From: an uncultured Bacteroidia bacterium | GTDB lineage: Bacteria > Bacteroidota > Bacteroidia > Bacteroidales > F082 | NCBI GenBank assembly: GCA_902770835.1 | Contig: CACXUM010000033.1 | Span: 1 to 48,962, forward strand | DNA: 48,962 bases | Direction of reading: 5' to 3' | Shown here: in pieces, positions 8,849-17,352 of the stretch | How positions within the stretch are numbered: the stretch's first letter is position 1 | How the letters are laid out: the number at the start of each line of letters is the position of its first letter | Notes under the pieces: generated by a model | Database searches by the model: none | Told to the model about the DNA's origin: nothing | Seen by the model: only the letters and a program-made list of their open reading frames with translations | Program-made: the position numbers and the translations under genes

Positions 8849-10999
8849 TTATTTCGCCTCCTTCGGATAAGTCAATCCCATGTTATAAAGGATGAACGAA
8901 TAAATGTCAGCCTGCTCTTCCAAGACCTTGGAAATCGGCTTGCCGCCGCCGTGACCGGCCTTGGTGTCGATGCGGATGATCTTGGGCTGATCGCCGGTTT
9001 GGGCTGCCTGCAAGGTGGCTGCATACTTGAACGAGTGGGCAGGCACAACGCGGTCGTCGTGGTCGGCGGTGGTGACCATGATGGCGGGATAGTGTACGTC
9101 GGCACCGCTCTTGATGGTGTGCAGGGGCGAGTAGGCATATAAGGCCTTGAACATGGCTTCGTCGTCCTCGCTGGTGCCGTAGTCGCTGGCCCAGTTCCAG
9201 CCGATGGTGAAGAGGTGGTAGCGAAGCATGTCCATCACGCCGACTTGCGGCACGGCCACAGCGAAGAGGTCGGGACGTTGGTTCACAACCGCGCCGACGA
9301 GCAGACCGCCATTGGAACCACCGTTCAAAGCCAAATATTTCGGCGAGGTGTATTTATTATTAATAAGGTATTCGGCGCAGGCGATGCAATCGTCAAAAAC
9401 ATTCTGTTTCTGCAACTTGGTGCCGGCAATGTGCCATTCCTCGCCGTACTCGTTGCCGCCGCGCAGGTTCATCTGGGCATAAATGCCGCCATTCTCGATG
9501 AAGGGCAGGCGCGAGGTGCTGAAGCCTGGATTGAGCGTCACGTTGAAGCCGCCGTAACCGTACAGGAAGGTCGGGTTGGTGCCGTCTTTCTGCAAGCCTT
9601 TCTTGTAAGTAAGGAACATCGGGACTTTGGTACCATCCTTCGAGGTAACAAAGACTTGCTCCGTAACGTAGTCGTCCGACTTGAAGTCGATGGCGGGCGC
9701 GCGGAACACGGTGGAGGTGTTGTCGTCGATGTTGTACTGGTAAATCGTGGTCGGGAAGACGAAAGAGGTGAAGGCATAGAACACTTCGGGTTCCTTATAT
9801 TCGCTGCTGAAGCCAACCGAACCGTATGTGGGCAAAGCAATTTCGTGGAGCTGCTCGCCGTCCATCGTGTAAACGTAGGCGTGGTTGGCGGCATCCTTGT
9901 CGTAGGTGACAATCATTTTGCCCTTGGCGAGGCTGATGCCTGAAATCACATTTTCACACTCGGGAATCACATCCACCCAATTCTCCATTTGTGGAGCCTT
10001 GGTCGAAACCTTGCAAATGCGACCCTTGGGCGCGTTGTAGTTGGTGAAGATGTACAAAGTGCCGTCAATCACGTCGATGGGGCTGTATTGGTAGTCCATA
10101 TCATCGGCAATCTGCACGAACTTGCCTTTCGGGTCTTGCATGTCGCGAATCCACAGCGTGCTGCCCGCGCCTTGTCCGCTCTCGAAGAGGAACATATAAT
10201 GCTCGTCCTCGGTGAGGTCCACTTGATGGAAGTAACGCGGCTGTGCGGGATTGGAATAGAAGAGCTCATCCTGTTCTTGCGGCGTGCCGAGTTTGTGGTA
10301 GTAGATTTTGTGGTTTTCGTTCACGTTGCTGAATTCCTTGCCGGCTTCGGGGCGGTCGTAGGCGGCATAGAAGAAGCCGTCCTTATACCACGATGCTCCC
10401 GTGAACTTGGCCCATTCGATGTGGTCGGGGAGGAGTTCGAGGGTGGCCATGTCCTTCACATAGATCTCAACCCAGTCGGAGCCGCTGCGTTGGATGGTGT
10501 AGGCCATGTATTTGCCGTCGTTAGAGAAGCTGATGCCGCCGAGGGAAACCGTGCCGTCGTCGGAGAGTTTGTTGGGGTCTAACAAGACGGTAGGCTCGCC
10601 GTCAAGCGTCTCCTGCATGTAGATGACGCTTTGGTTCTGGAGGCCGTCGTTCTTCGAGTAGATGTAGCGTCCATGCTTCTTCGATGGCATACTATAACGC
10701 TCGTAATTAACGATTTGCGTCAAGCGGTCCTTGATGGCGTTGCGGAAGGGGATGTGGCTCAGGTAGTCTTGCGTGACTTCATTCTGCGCCTTGACCCATT
10801 TCGCGGTCTCGGCGGAGGTGTCGTTTTCGAGCCAACGGTACGGGTCGGCGACCTTCGTTCCGAAGTAGTCGTCGACGACGGTTTCGTCCATGCGCGTCTC
10901 GGGGTAAGCCTTGACGGAATAGCGTTCAGGCTGCTTTGGTTGTTGGTTGCAGCCGAAAAGGGTGATTGTGCCCATAACTAATAAAGTGAGTTTTTTCAT
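8849..10999 (-). CDS. Prolyl oligopeptidase family lipoprotein (S9A)
   Basis: 716 aa, about the usual length for the family. A lipoprotein signal with lipobox LFGC (MKKLTLLVMGTITLFGCNQQ) indicates a periplasmic or surface-anchored enzyme. The N-terminal part (about 25-430) is the beta-propeller that filters substrates, starting with DDYFGTKVADPYRWLEND. The C-terminal alpha/beta-hydrolase domain carries the nucleophile Ser562 in NGGSNGGLL, the acid Asp in ADHDDRVVP, and His683 in KAGHGGGKP. It should cut short peptides on the C-terminal side of proline. It is monocistronic, with a -7 motif at 11027-11035 and a strong terminator downstream. Confidence 0.94.
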   Translation of the reverse strand: MKKLTLLVMGTITLFGCNQQPKQPERYSVKAYPETRMDETVVDDYFGTKVADPYRWLENDTSAETAKWVKAQNEVTQDYLSHIPFRNAIKDRLTQIVNYERYSMPSKKHGRYIYSKNDGLQNQSVIYMQETLDGEPTVLLDPNKLSDDGTVSLGGISFSNDGKYMAYTIQRSGSDWVEIYVKDMATLELLPDHIEWAKFTGASWYKDGFFYAAYDRPEAGKEFSNVNENHKIYYHKLGTPQEQDELFYSNPAQPRYFHQVDLTEDEHYMFLFESGQGAGSTLWIRDMQDPKGKFVQIADDMDYQYSPIDVIDGTLYIFTNYNAPKGRICKVSTKAPQMENWVDVIPECENVISGISLAKGKMIVTYDKDAANHAYVYTMDGEQLHEIALPTYGSVGFSSEYKEPEVFYAFTSFVFPTTIYQYNIDDNTSTVFRAPAIDFKSDDYVTEQVFVTSKDGTKVPMFLTYKKGLQKDGTNPTFLYGYGGFNVTLNPGFSTSRLPFIENGGIYAQMNLRGGNEYGEEWHIAGTKLQKQNVFDDCIACAEYLINNKYTSPKYLALNGGSNGGLLVGAVVNQRPDLFAVAVPQVGVMDMLRYHLFTIGWNWASDYGTSEDDEAMFKALYAYSPLHTIKSGADVHYPAIMVTTADHDDRVVPAHSFKYAATLQAAQTGDQPKIIRIDTKAGHGGGKPISKVLEEQADIYSFILYNMGLTYPKEAK

Positions 11000-11026
11000 T
11001 ATTGTGTTGATTTAAGATTGTTGGGG

Positions 11027-11035
11027 ACAAAAGTA
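11027..11035 (-). promoter_or_regulatory. -7 promoter motif for prolyl oligopeptidase
   Basis: Reads TActTTTGT on the minus strand, a match to TAnnTTTG, 27 bases before the start codon at 10999. Confidence 0.55.
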
Positions 11036-11217
11036 CGATAATTTTGGGGAATGGGTGAATATTTATTACCAAAACGGAAACTTTGTGTGTCATTCCTCTA
11101 TTTGTGAGTTTGGTTGTTCTAATCTATAAAGTGTATTATTTCGTAGAGGAGGATGATGTTTACATCGCTTCGATTTGGGATTGCAGACAAGGAGGTGCAG
11201 CATTTTAAAAAAAGCAT

Positions 11218-11226
11218 TACCTTTGC
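11218..11226 (+). promoter_or_regulatory. -7 promoter motif for pcrA
   Basis: TAccTTTGC, an exact match to the Bacteroidota -7 consensus, 18 bases before the ATG at 11245. The -33 element is not obvious. Confidence 0.7.
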
Positions 11227-11244
11227 ACCCCAAACAAACCGACA

Positions 11245-13560
11245 ATGATTGACCTACTGAAAGACTTGAACGAGCCTCAGCGTGAGGCCGTTACCACCAT
11301 AGAAGGCCCCGTGATGGTGATTGCGGGCGCCGGCTCGGGAAAGACCCGTGCCCTCACCTACCGCGTCGCCTACATGATTCAAGAAGGCATCGACCCGTTC
11401 AGCATCATGGCACTCACCTTCACCAACAAGGCCGCCCGCGAGATGAAGGAACGCATCATGCAACTCGTCAACGCGAGCGACGCCCGCAATGTGTGGATGG
11501 GCACCTTCCACTCCATTTTTGCCCGCATCCTGCGCATTGAGGCGGAGAAAATCGGCTTCACGAGCAACTTCTCGATTTACGACACCGACGACTCGAAAGC
11601 ACTCATCACACAGATACTCAAGGATTTGAGTTTGGACACAAAGGTCTATCCGCCCAAGCAGGTGCTTTCGCGCATAAGCTCGGCCAAGTCGAGCCTGTTT
11701 TCACCCGAAGACTATGCCAACAACCCCGACATCCAAGAAACCGACCGCAAGTCGAACAAGCCGCTGATGACACAACTCTTCAAGCTCTACAACGACCGCC
11801 TACACCGCGCCAACGCCATGGATTTCGATGATATTCTGTATTTTACGAACATCCTTCTGCGCGACAACCCCGATGTGCTATACAAATACCAAAACCACTT
11901 CAAGTTTATCCTCGTCGATGAGTATCAGGACACTAACTTCGCCCAATACCTCATCGTGAAGCGCATCGCAGCCCTGTTCGAGAACATCTGCGTGGTGGGC
12001 GACGACGCGCAAAGCATCTACGCCTTCCGTGGCGCGAACATCCAGAACATCCTCAACTTCAAGAACGACTACCCTGATTACAAGCTGATTAGGCTGGAGC
12101 AGAACTACCGCTCCACCCAAAACATCGTCAACGCGTCGAACAGCGTCATCGCGCACAACAAGGACCAAATCAAGAAAAAGGTGTGGAGCGACAAGGAAGC
12201 GGGCGAACTCATCGGCCTCATCCACGCCAACAGCGACACGGAGGAAGGCACGATGGTGGCCAACAGCATTTTTGGCTACAAAATGACGCGCCATTTGGCC
12301 AACAAGGACTTCGCCATCCTCTACCGCACCAACGCCCAAAGCCGCTCGATGGAAGAGGCTTTGCGCAAACAGAACATACCTTATAAAATATATGGCGGCC
12401 TCTCGTTCTACGACCGCAAGGAAATCAAGGACCTGTTGGCCTACTTCCGCGTCGTCATCAACCCCGAGGACGAACAGGCATTGCTCCGCATCATCAACTA
12501 TCCCGCCCGTGGCATCGGCAAGACCAGCATCGAGCGCATGATGGTCACGGCCAACGAGAACCGAAGCAGCATCTGGAAATGTTTGGAAAGCAACATTTTC
12601 CCACAAGACTTCAACATGGGCACGCTCAACAAGTTCCGCGACTTCATGGTGATGATCAAGAGCTTCCAGAGCCTGCAAGCCAAGATGAACGCCTTCGAGT
12701 TGGCCAAACACATCACCAACACCATCGGTCTCATCAAGGTCTTGAAGGAAGACGACTCGCCCGAGGGCGTTTCGAGGGTCGAGAATGTGGAGGAACTGCT
12801 CAACGCCATCATGGAGTTCAGTGACCGACAGGTGGACGAGACCACCGGCGAGACCGCCCGCGTCGACCTGGTTCAGTTCATGGAAGACGTGGCCCTGCTC
12901 ACCGACGCCGAGATGAAGAAAGACGACGGCAACGACGACTTCGTCAGCCTGATGACCATCCACTCGGCCAAGGGCCTGGAGTTTCCCTATGTCTACGTCG
13001 TCGGCATGGAAGAGAACCTCTTCCCCGGCATCCTCAGCCTCAGCACCCGCGAGGAATTGGAGGAAGAACGCCGCCTGTTCTATGTGGCCATCACCCGCGC
13101 CATGACCAAGCTCACTTTGAGTTACGCCGAGCAACGCTACCGCTACGGCAACCTCACCCTCAGCGAGCGTTCCCGCTTCGTCGATGAAATCGACGCCAAC
13201 CTCATCGAGCAGACGCAAAAGGCCTCGTTCAGAGGCACTTCGCCGATGGGCGGCAGAGGCACTTTCGGCGGACGTTTTGGCAAGCCCATCGCCGAGCCGG
13301 AGCAACACGGTTTCCGCAAGATAGAGAACATGCCATCGGCAAGGCCGACATCCAGCCAACCCGCTGTGCCACAAAACTTCGAGCCTTCCAACCCCGACCT
13401 GCTTCAGGAAGGGATGCGAGTGATGCACGCCAAGTTCGGCGCAGGCACCATCCTCAGCATCGAAGGCGCAGGAGCCAACAAGAAAGCCTCCGTCAACTTC
13501 GACGCAGGCGGCGTGAAAATGCTCATGCTGAAGTTCGCAAGGCTGGGGATAATCAGATAA
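11245..13560 (+). CDS. pcrA: PcrA/UvrD-type DNA helicase
   Basis: 771 aa, a full-length superfamily 1A 3'-5' helicase acting in nucleotide excision repair, replication restart and clearing of recombination intermediates. Seen in order: Q-motif LNEPQREAV (8-16), Walker A AGAGSGKT (27-34), ALTFTNKAAREMKERI (motif Ia), Walker B LVDEYQDTN, GDDAQSIYAFRGA (motif III), LEQNYRST (motif IV), TIHSAKGLEFPYVYV (motif V), and RRLFYVAITRA (motif VI). The C-terminal 120 residues include a Gly-rich linker and the small GMRVMHAKFGAGTILSIEG domain used by PcrA/UvrD to contact partners such as RNA polymerase. It is monocistronic with its own promoter. PcrA rather than UvrD is a naming choice; Rep is less likely given the C-terminal domain. 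Confidence 0.96.
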   Translation: MIDLLKDLNEPQREAVTTIEGPVMVIAGAGSGKTRALTYRVAYMIQEGIDPFSIMALTFTNKAAREMKERIMQLVNASDARNVWMGTFHSIFARILRIEAEKIGFTSNFSIYDTDDSKALITQILKDLSLDTKVYPPKQVLSRISSAKSSLFSPEDYANNPDIQETDRKSNKPLMTQLFKLYNDRLHRANAMDFDDILYFTNILLRDNPDVLYKYQNHFKFILVDEYQDTNFAQYLIVKRIAALFENICVVGDDAQSIYAFRGANIQNILNFKNDYPDYKLIRLEQNYRSTQNIVNASNSVIAHNKDQIKKKVWSDKEAGELIGLIHANSDTEEGTMVANSIFGYKMTRHLANKDFAILYRTNAQSRSMEEALRKQNIPYKIYGGLSFYDRKEIKDLLAYFRVVINPEDEQALLRIINYPARGIGKTSIERMMVTANENRSSIWKCLESNIFPQDFNMGTLNKFRDFMVMIKSFQSLQAKMNAFELAKHITNTIGLIKVLKEDDSPEGVSRVENVEELLNAIMEFSDRQVDETTGETARVDLVQFMEDVALLTDAEMKKDDGNDDFVSLMTIHSAKGLEFPYVYVVGMEENLFPGILSLSTREELEEERRLFYVAITRAMTKLTLSYAEQRYRYGNLTLSERSRFVDEIDANLIEQTQKASFRGTSPMGGRGTFGGRFGKPIAEPEQHGFRKIENMPSARPTSSQPAVPQNFEPSNPDLLQEGMRVMHAKFGAGTILSIEGAGANKKASVNFDAGGVKMLMLKFARLGIIR

Positions 13561-13645
13561 GATTGCTACGACATCGTGTTTTAAGATTTCAAATAAAAAG
13601 AATGGGAAAGTAATATGGGTATGTACTTAGTTGGAATATTTATGA

Positions 13646-13829
13646 GAGAGTTTCGCTTTCGTCAGCAATGGCCAGCTCATGATCAACGGCACAGGCACCT
13701 TGCAGGTGATGGACATCCTTAGCCCCCAATCCTCACCAAGGAACTCTCAACTCTCACCTTCACCGCAAGTGAATATGTGGTACGCCTCTGCAAAGGCAAC
13801 GACGTGAAACGCAGAAGATTGTAATGGAA
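13646..13829 (+). pseudogene. Remnant of T9SS C-terminal sorting domain
   Basis: Three pieces in different frames join into a recognisable type A-like sorting domain. ESFAFVSNGQLMINGTGT and LQVMDIL lie at 13646-13720. ILTKELSTLT, then EYVVRLCKGNDVK, lie in the next frame from about 13731. TQKIVME lies in a third frame at about 13808-13829. T9SS tails of this kind end with VYVLRLINGN and a TQKIVV-like block. At least two frameshifts are needed to connect them, and the body of the protein is missing upstream, so this is a decayed gene end left after a deletion. The family consensus is from memory. Confidence 0.75.
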
Positions 13830-13961
13830 TATTGTCACAAAACTCTCAAAACATACAAAACCCAAGCAAGTCATTGGGAAACTCGCCAACTGGCGGTTTC
13901 CCGTCGGCAAGCACGAAGAGAAAGAAGGAGGACTGAGCCATTAAACGCTCAAAACCTAAGA

Positions 13962-13996
13962 AAGCTGTGCCGCAACTTGCGGTGCAGCTTTTTTTG
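13962..13996 (+). terminator. Terminator-like hairpin
   Basis: AAGCTGTGCCGCA pairs with TGCGGTGCAGCTT (wobble or mismatch at one spot), followed by a run of seven T. It probably ended the gene whose remnant lies just upstream, or ends pcrA readthrough. Confidence 0.75.
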
Positions 13997-14027
13997 ATGT
14001 ACACTTCTTGGTGTGGATATTTTTCCG

Positions 14028-14036
14028 TACCTTTGC
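14028..14036 (+). promoter_or_regulatory. -7 promoter motif for DUF4290-murA
   Basis: TAccTTTGC, an exact consensus match, 17 bases before the ATG at 14054. A CTTG at 14007-14010 may serve as the -33 element with 17-base spacing. Confidence 0.72.
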
Positions 14037-14053
14037 AAAAATTTTAAGACAAG

Positions 14054-14761
14054 ATGGACAAAATCGGATTAACCTACAATACTGAGAAAGAGCAGATTGT
14101 GATTCCCGAATACGGTCGTTGTATTCAGGAAATGATCAAGAAACTGCCTGAGATTGAAGACCGGCAGCAGCGCACCGAAGCCGCCAAATACATCATCAGC
14201 GTGATGGTGCAGATGAACCCGAACATCAGGCAGTCGAGCGACTTCGAGCACAAACTTTGGGACCACCTCTACATGATTTCGGGCTACAACCTCGATGTGG
14301 AAAGTCCCTACGCACCACCCACCCCTTTGGCACAACAGAAAAAGCCCCAACATATTGGCTACCAAAACAATGACATCAAATACGGTCACTATGGCCAATA
14401 CCTTATCAAGATGATTGAGGCCGCCTCGAAGGAAGAGAACGACGAAGTGCGCGAGGCCCTCGCCTATTCGCTGGCTGGCCAAATGAAACGCAATTATATC
14501 GAGTGGAACAAGAGCGTGGTGAACGACCAAGTCATCCTCGACGACCTGAAAAACATCTCCAAAGGGCGACTCGTCATCGGCGAAATATCGAAACAGAACC
14601 AGAACGGCGACATCCTCGGCAAAATCAGGCAAAAGCCCCAACAGCAGCAGCAACAGCAAGGCAAGAAGAAGAAAAAGAAGGTGCCGAACCTGAAGGCCAA
14701 CATGAACAACCCGAACAACCCGGCGTATAAGCTGAGGATGCAGCAAATGGGGAAAATGTAA
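14054..14761 (+). CDS. DUF4290 family protein
   Basis: 235 aa, cytoplasmic, no signal peptide. The N-terminal 190 residues match DUF4290, a Bacteroidota family: LTYNTEKEQIVIPEYGRCIQ at 5-24, then IEDRQQRTEAAKYI (about 34-47) and FEHKLWDHLYMISGYNLDVE (about 67-86). The rest is helical and ends in a Gln-rich run and a Lys-rich stretch (about 196-214), a possible nucleic-acid or membrane-surface contact. Function is unknown. It lies 99 bases before murA in the same direction, the usual neighbour as far as I recall, so a cell-envelope link is plausible but unproven. Confidence 0.88.
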   Translation: MDKIGLTYNTEKEQIVIPEYGRCIQEMIKKLPEIEDRQQRTEAAKYIISVMVQMNPNIRQSSDFEHKLWDHLYMISGYNLDVESPYAPPTPLAQQKKPQHIGYQNNDIKYGHYGQYLIKMIEAASKEENDEVREALAYSLAGQMKRNYIEWNKSVVNDQVILDDLKNISKGRLVIGEISKQNQNGDILGKIRQKPQQQQQQQGKKKKKKVPNLKANMNNPNNPAYKLRMQQMGKM

Positions 14762-14860
14762 TAATTATGAATGCAGAATGCGGAATGCGGAATAGGGGGC
14801 AAAGCCCAGCGTCGCATCGCGATATTCCGAATTCCGCATTCCTAATTCCGAATTAAAAAT
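14762..14860. repeat. Structured intergenic GCGGAAT repeats
   Basis: Tandem AATGCGGAAT wording (14771-14795) is answered by the reverse form ATTCCGCATTC at 14831-14841, giving 11-bp inverted arms 14776-14786 and 14831-14841. Small GGGC/GCCC and GCG/CGC stems lie inside. Transcribed, it would fold into a long hairpin between the DUF4290 and murA genes. Confidence 0.65.
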
Positions 14861-16159
14861 ATGGCATCACTAAAGATAAAAGGCGGCAACACGCTTCATG
14901 GCGAAATCACGCCGCAAGGCGCGAAAAACGAAGCCATGCAAATCCTCTGCGCCTGCCTGCTCACCGACGAGAAAGTCACCATCCACAACCTGCCCGACAT
15001 CCTCGACATCAACAACCTGATTGCCCTGCTTGAAGGCATGGGCGTGAGCGTGGAACGCCCGACACGGCACGACATCACCCTGCAAGCCAAATCGCTCAAC
15101 TTCAACTACTTCAACGAAGCAGCCTACCAACAGACCGCCTCGAAACTGCGCGGCAGCGTAATGATGACCGGCCCGATGCTGGCCCGCTTCGGCAAGGCCT
15201 ATATGCCCAAGCCCGGCGGCGACAAAATCGGTCGGCGCAGGTTGGACACACATGTCATCGGATTGCAGAAACTCGGTGCCATCTTCGACTTCGACACCTA
15301 CCAAGTCGGGGTGCAAAAAGGCGGACTGAAAGGCTGCTACATGCTCCTTGACGAAGCCTCCGTCACCGGCACGGCCAACATCGTCATGGCCGCCGTTATG
15401 GCCGAAGGCACCACCACGATTTTCAACGCCGCCTGCGAGCCTTATTTGGTGCAGCTTTGCACCATGCTCAACAACATGGGTGCCGACATCAAGGGCGTGG
15501 GTTCCAACCTATTGACCATCAACGGAGTGACAAAACTCCACGGCACGGAACACACTTTGCTTGCCGACATGATCGAGGTGGGCAGCTTCATCGGCATGGC
15601 CGCAATGACGGGCAGCGAAATCACCATCAAGAACGCTGGCATTGGGCAACTTGGCATCATTCCTGACGTTTTCCGCCGCTTGGGCATCCAAATGGAATAC
15701 CGTGGCGACGACATCTTCATTCCCGAGCAGGAGCATTACGAGGTGCAGACCTTCATGGACGGCAGCATCCTCACCGTGGCCGATGCGCCCTGGCCCGGCT
15801 TCACGCCCGACCTCATCAGCATCGTTTTGGTGGTGGCCACCCAAGCCAAAGGCACCGTGCTCATCCACCAGAAAATGTTCGAGAGCCGTCTGTTTTTCGT
15901 CGACAAACTCATCGACATGGGCGCGCAAATCATCCTCTGCGACCCGCACCGCGCCAACGTCATCGGCCTCGACCATTCCCACAATCTTCGCGGCATCCGT
16001 ATGGCCTCCCCCGACATCCGCGCCGGCGTCGCCCTGCTCATCGCCGCCCTCTCCGCCGACGGCACCAGCATCATCGACAACAGCGACCAAATCGAGCGCG
16101 GGTATCAATATATCGACACGCGCTTGAACGCACTTGGGGCGGAGATTGAGAGGATGTAA
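14861..16159 (+). CDS. murA: UDP-N-acetylglucosamine 1-carboxyvinyltransferase
   Basis: 432 aa, cytoplasmic; transfers enolpyruvate from PEP to UDP-GlcNAc, the first committed step of peptidoglycan synthesis. Conserved features: the KNE motif at 22-24 (GAKNEAM), the KLRGSVMMTGPMLARFG block (95-111), and late DGTSIIDNSDQIERGY. The active-site loop reads PKPGGDKIGRRRLDTH, with Asp121 in place of the Cys that fosfomycin alkylates in E. coli MurA (Cys115). Cys-to-Asp forms are known to work and to be naturally fosfomycin resistant in other bacteria. It is probably co-transcribed with the DUF4290 gene. Confidence 0.96.
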   Translation: MASLKIKGGNTLHGEITPQGAKNEAMQILCACLLTDEKVTIHNLPDILDINNLIALLEGMGVSVERPTRHDITLQAKSLNFNYFNEAAYQQTASKLRGSVMMTGPMLARFGKAYMPKPGGDKIGRRRLDTHVIGLQKLGAIFDFDTYQVGVQKGGLKGCYMLLDEASVTGTANIVMAAVMAEGTTTIFNAACEPYLVQLCTMLNNMGADIKGVGSNLLTINGVTKLHGTEHTLLADMIEVGSFIGMAAMTGSEITIKNAGIGQLGIIPDVFRRLGIQMEYRGDDIFIPEQEHYEVQTFMDGSILTVADAPWPGFTPDLISIVLVVATQAKGTVLIHQKMFESRLFFVDKLIDMGAQIILCDPHRANVIGLDHSHNLRGIRMASPDIRAGVALLIAALSADGTSIIDNSDQIERGYQYIDTRLNALGAEIERM

Positions 16160-16200
16160 ACTTTTTTCTCATAATGTTCTTCTATTCTAACAAAAATCCG

Positions 16201-16209
16201 TATTTTTGC
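16201..16209 (+). promoter_or_regulatory. -7 promoter motif for hipB-like gene
   Basis: TAttTTTGC, an exact consensus match, 23 bases before the ATG at 16233. It overlaps the alternative start at 16206, which argues against that start. Confidence 0.7.
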
Positions 16210-16232
16210 GCAGAATTTTGAACATTATAGAA

Positions 16233-16550
16233 ATGAAAAGACCTTTATTGCCCAAACAAGAAAGGATGTTGCAGACCCTTGGCGAGAACATTCGCCTCGC
16301 GAGGTTGCGCCGCGACTTGTCGTCAGAACAAGTGGCCGAGCGCGCCGGAATTTCCCGCAACACCTTGATAAAGATTGAACGCGGCGACGAAGGCGTGGCC
16401 ATCGGAATGTATTTCCGCGTGCTCATCGTCCTCGGCCTGCAAGACGACCTGCTCATCATCGCCCGTGATGACGTGTTGGGCCGCAAGTTGCAGGACATCG
16501 GCTTGACCACACCGCGCCGTGCCTCGAAAAAGCCACCCTTGAACGACTGA
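16233..16550 (+). CDS. HipB-like XRE-family antitoxin/repressor
   Basis: 105 aa from the ATG at 16233. A helix-turn-helix of the XRE/Cro type covers about residues 12-70 (LGENIRLARLRRDLSSEQVAERAGISRNTLIKIERG). The tail is basic. It is followed after 4 bases by a hipA-like gene, the classical hipBA order, in which HipB binds operator DNA and neutralises the HipA kinase. The partner here lacks its kinase core, so HipB may now act only as a repressor of its own operon. The gene looks intact. Confidence 0.87.
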   Translation: MKRPLLPKQERMLQTLGENIRLARLRRDLSSEQVAERAGISRNTLIKIERGDEGVAIGMYFRVLIVLGLQDDLLIIARDDVLGRKLQDIGLTTPRRASKKPPLND

Positions 16551-16554
16551 CACC

Positions 16555-17253
16555 ATGAACAAAGAGATTTACGTTTATTTCGACGATGCCTTTACCGTAG
16601 GCCCAGCCTTGGTCGGAGTGCTTTCAGCGCAGCAGGTGCGCGGTCGCGAGGTGTTCTCTTTCGAGTTTGCCGGCGATTGGCTTCACGACAGTCGTTGCCA
16701 CTTGTTGGACCCTGACTTGCAACTCTTTTCGGGACGGCAATATCTACCTGAAAGCAAGAGCAACTTCGGCCTTTTCCTCGATTCGTCGCCCGACCGCTGG
16801 GGGCGCGTCCTCCTCGACCGACGCGAAGGCTATCGCGCCCGCGCGGAACAACGGCCACGACGCAACCTCCAAGAAAGCGACTATCTCATGGGTGTTTTCG
16901 ACGAGAGCCGCATGGGTGCCTTGCGCATGAAATTGACTCCCAACGGCGATTTCTTGGACAACGATCCCGAATACAGCACGCCGCCTTTTACCTCGCTGCG
17001 CGAGTTGGAAAACGCCGCATGGCAGTTGGAGCAAGACGGCGAAGGCTTGAGTCTGAACATCAACGAGCACGACAACGCCCTCGATTTCGCCCTTGCCTTG
17101 GAAGTGGCACCCTACGCAGGCATCTCCAAAGCCTACGCAAGCCAAATGATTGAGCAAACGAAAGAAGTCGTTGCCCGTTGGCGCACTTGGGCTGCGCTGT
17201 TCCACATTCCTCGCGAGGAACAGGAGATGATGGCGAAGGCGTTTGAGCATTAA
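16555..17253 (+). pseudogene. HipA-like protein lacking the kinase core
   Basis: 232 aa, against about 400-440 aa for HipA toxins. Residues 1-160 match the N-terminal HipA region (VGVLSAQQVRGREVFSFEFAG, FGLFLDSSPDRWGRVLLDRRE, SLRELENAAWQLEQD). Residues 162-232 match the far C-terminus (GEGLSLNINEHDNALDFALAL, then SKAYASQMIEQTKEVVARWR). The roughly 190 residues between them are absent. They normally hold the ATP-binding loop, the catalytic Asp, and the KFDR and NTDDH-type motifs. The junction is at about 17035-17046 and keeps the frame. With no catalytic residues it cannot phosphorylate GltX; it might still bind HipB. It could be a real deletion, perhaps between two GACGGCGAAGG-like repeats, or an assembly error. 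Confidence 0.85.
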
Positions 17254-17269
17254 ACAATTCCCCTCCCCT

Positions 17270-17314
17270 GCCATTTTGTCAAAACCCGACGTTTGGCAAA
17301 GGTTTTGATATGGC
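17270..17314. repeat. Inverted repeat upstream of grpE
   Basis: GCCAT and TCAAAACC at 17270-17286 are answered by GGTTTTGA and ATGGC at 17301-17314, separated by 14 bases. It lies between the hipA remnant and grpE and could be a terminator stem without a T-run or an operator for the chaperone genes. It does not match the CIRCE element bound by HrcA. Confidence 0.5.
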
Positions 17315-17352
17315 TTGCGGCAAAATGAAAAAATAGTAAAACAACACATATC

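Larger units (their letters stand above)
13561..14053. other. Intergenic region with pseudogene remnant, hairpins and promoter
   Basis: About 490 bases. It holds a broken T9SS C-terminal domain (13646-13829), an imperfect hairpin GGGAAACTCGCC/GGCGGTTTCCC at 13876-13902, a terminator hairpin at 13962-13996, and the promoter of the DUF4290 gene at 14028. No intact gene is visible. Confidence 0.7.

Noticed and set aside
11878-13428. 516-residue minus-strand frame opposite pcrA
   Set aside because: Long only because of the codon bias of pcrA on the other strand; composition is His/Val/Asp-rich with no family motif, while pcrA has every helicase motif.
17270-17314. CIRCE heat-shock operator before grpE
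   Set aside because: The inverted repeat lacks the TTAGCACTC/GAGTGCTAA sequence and has the wrong spacing.
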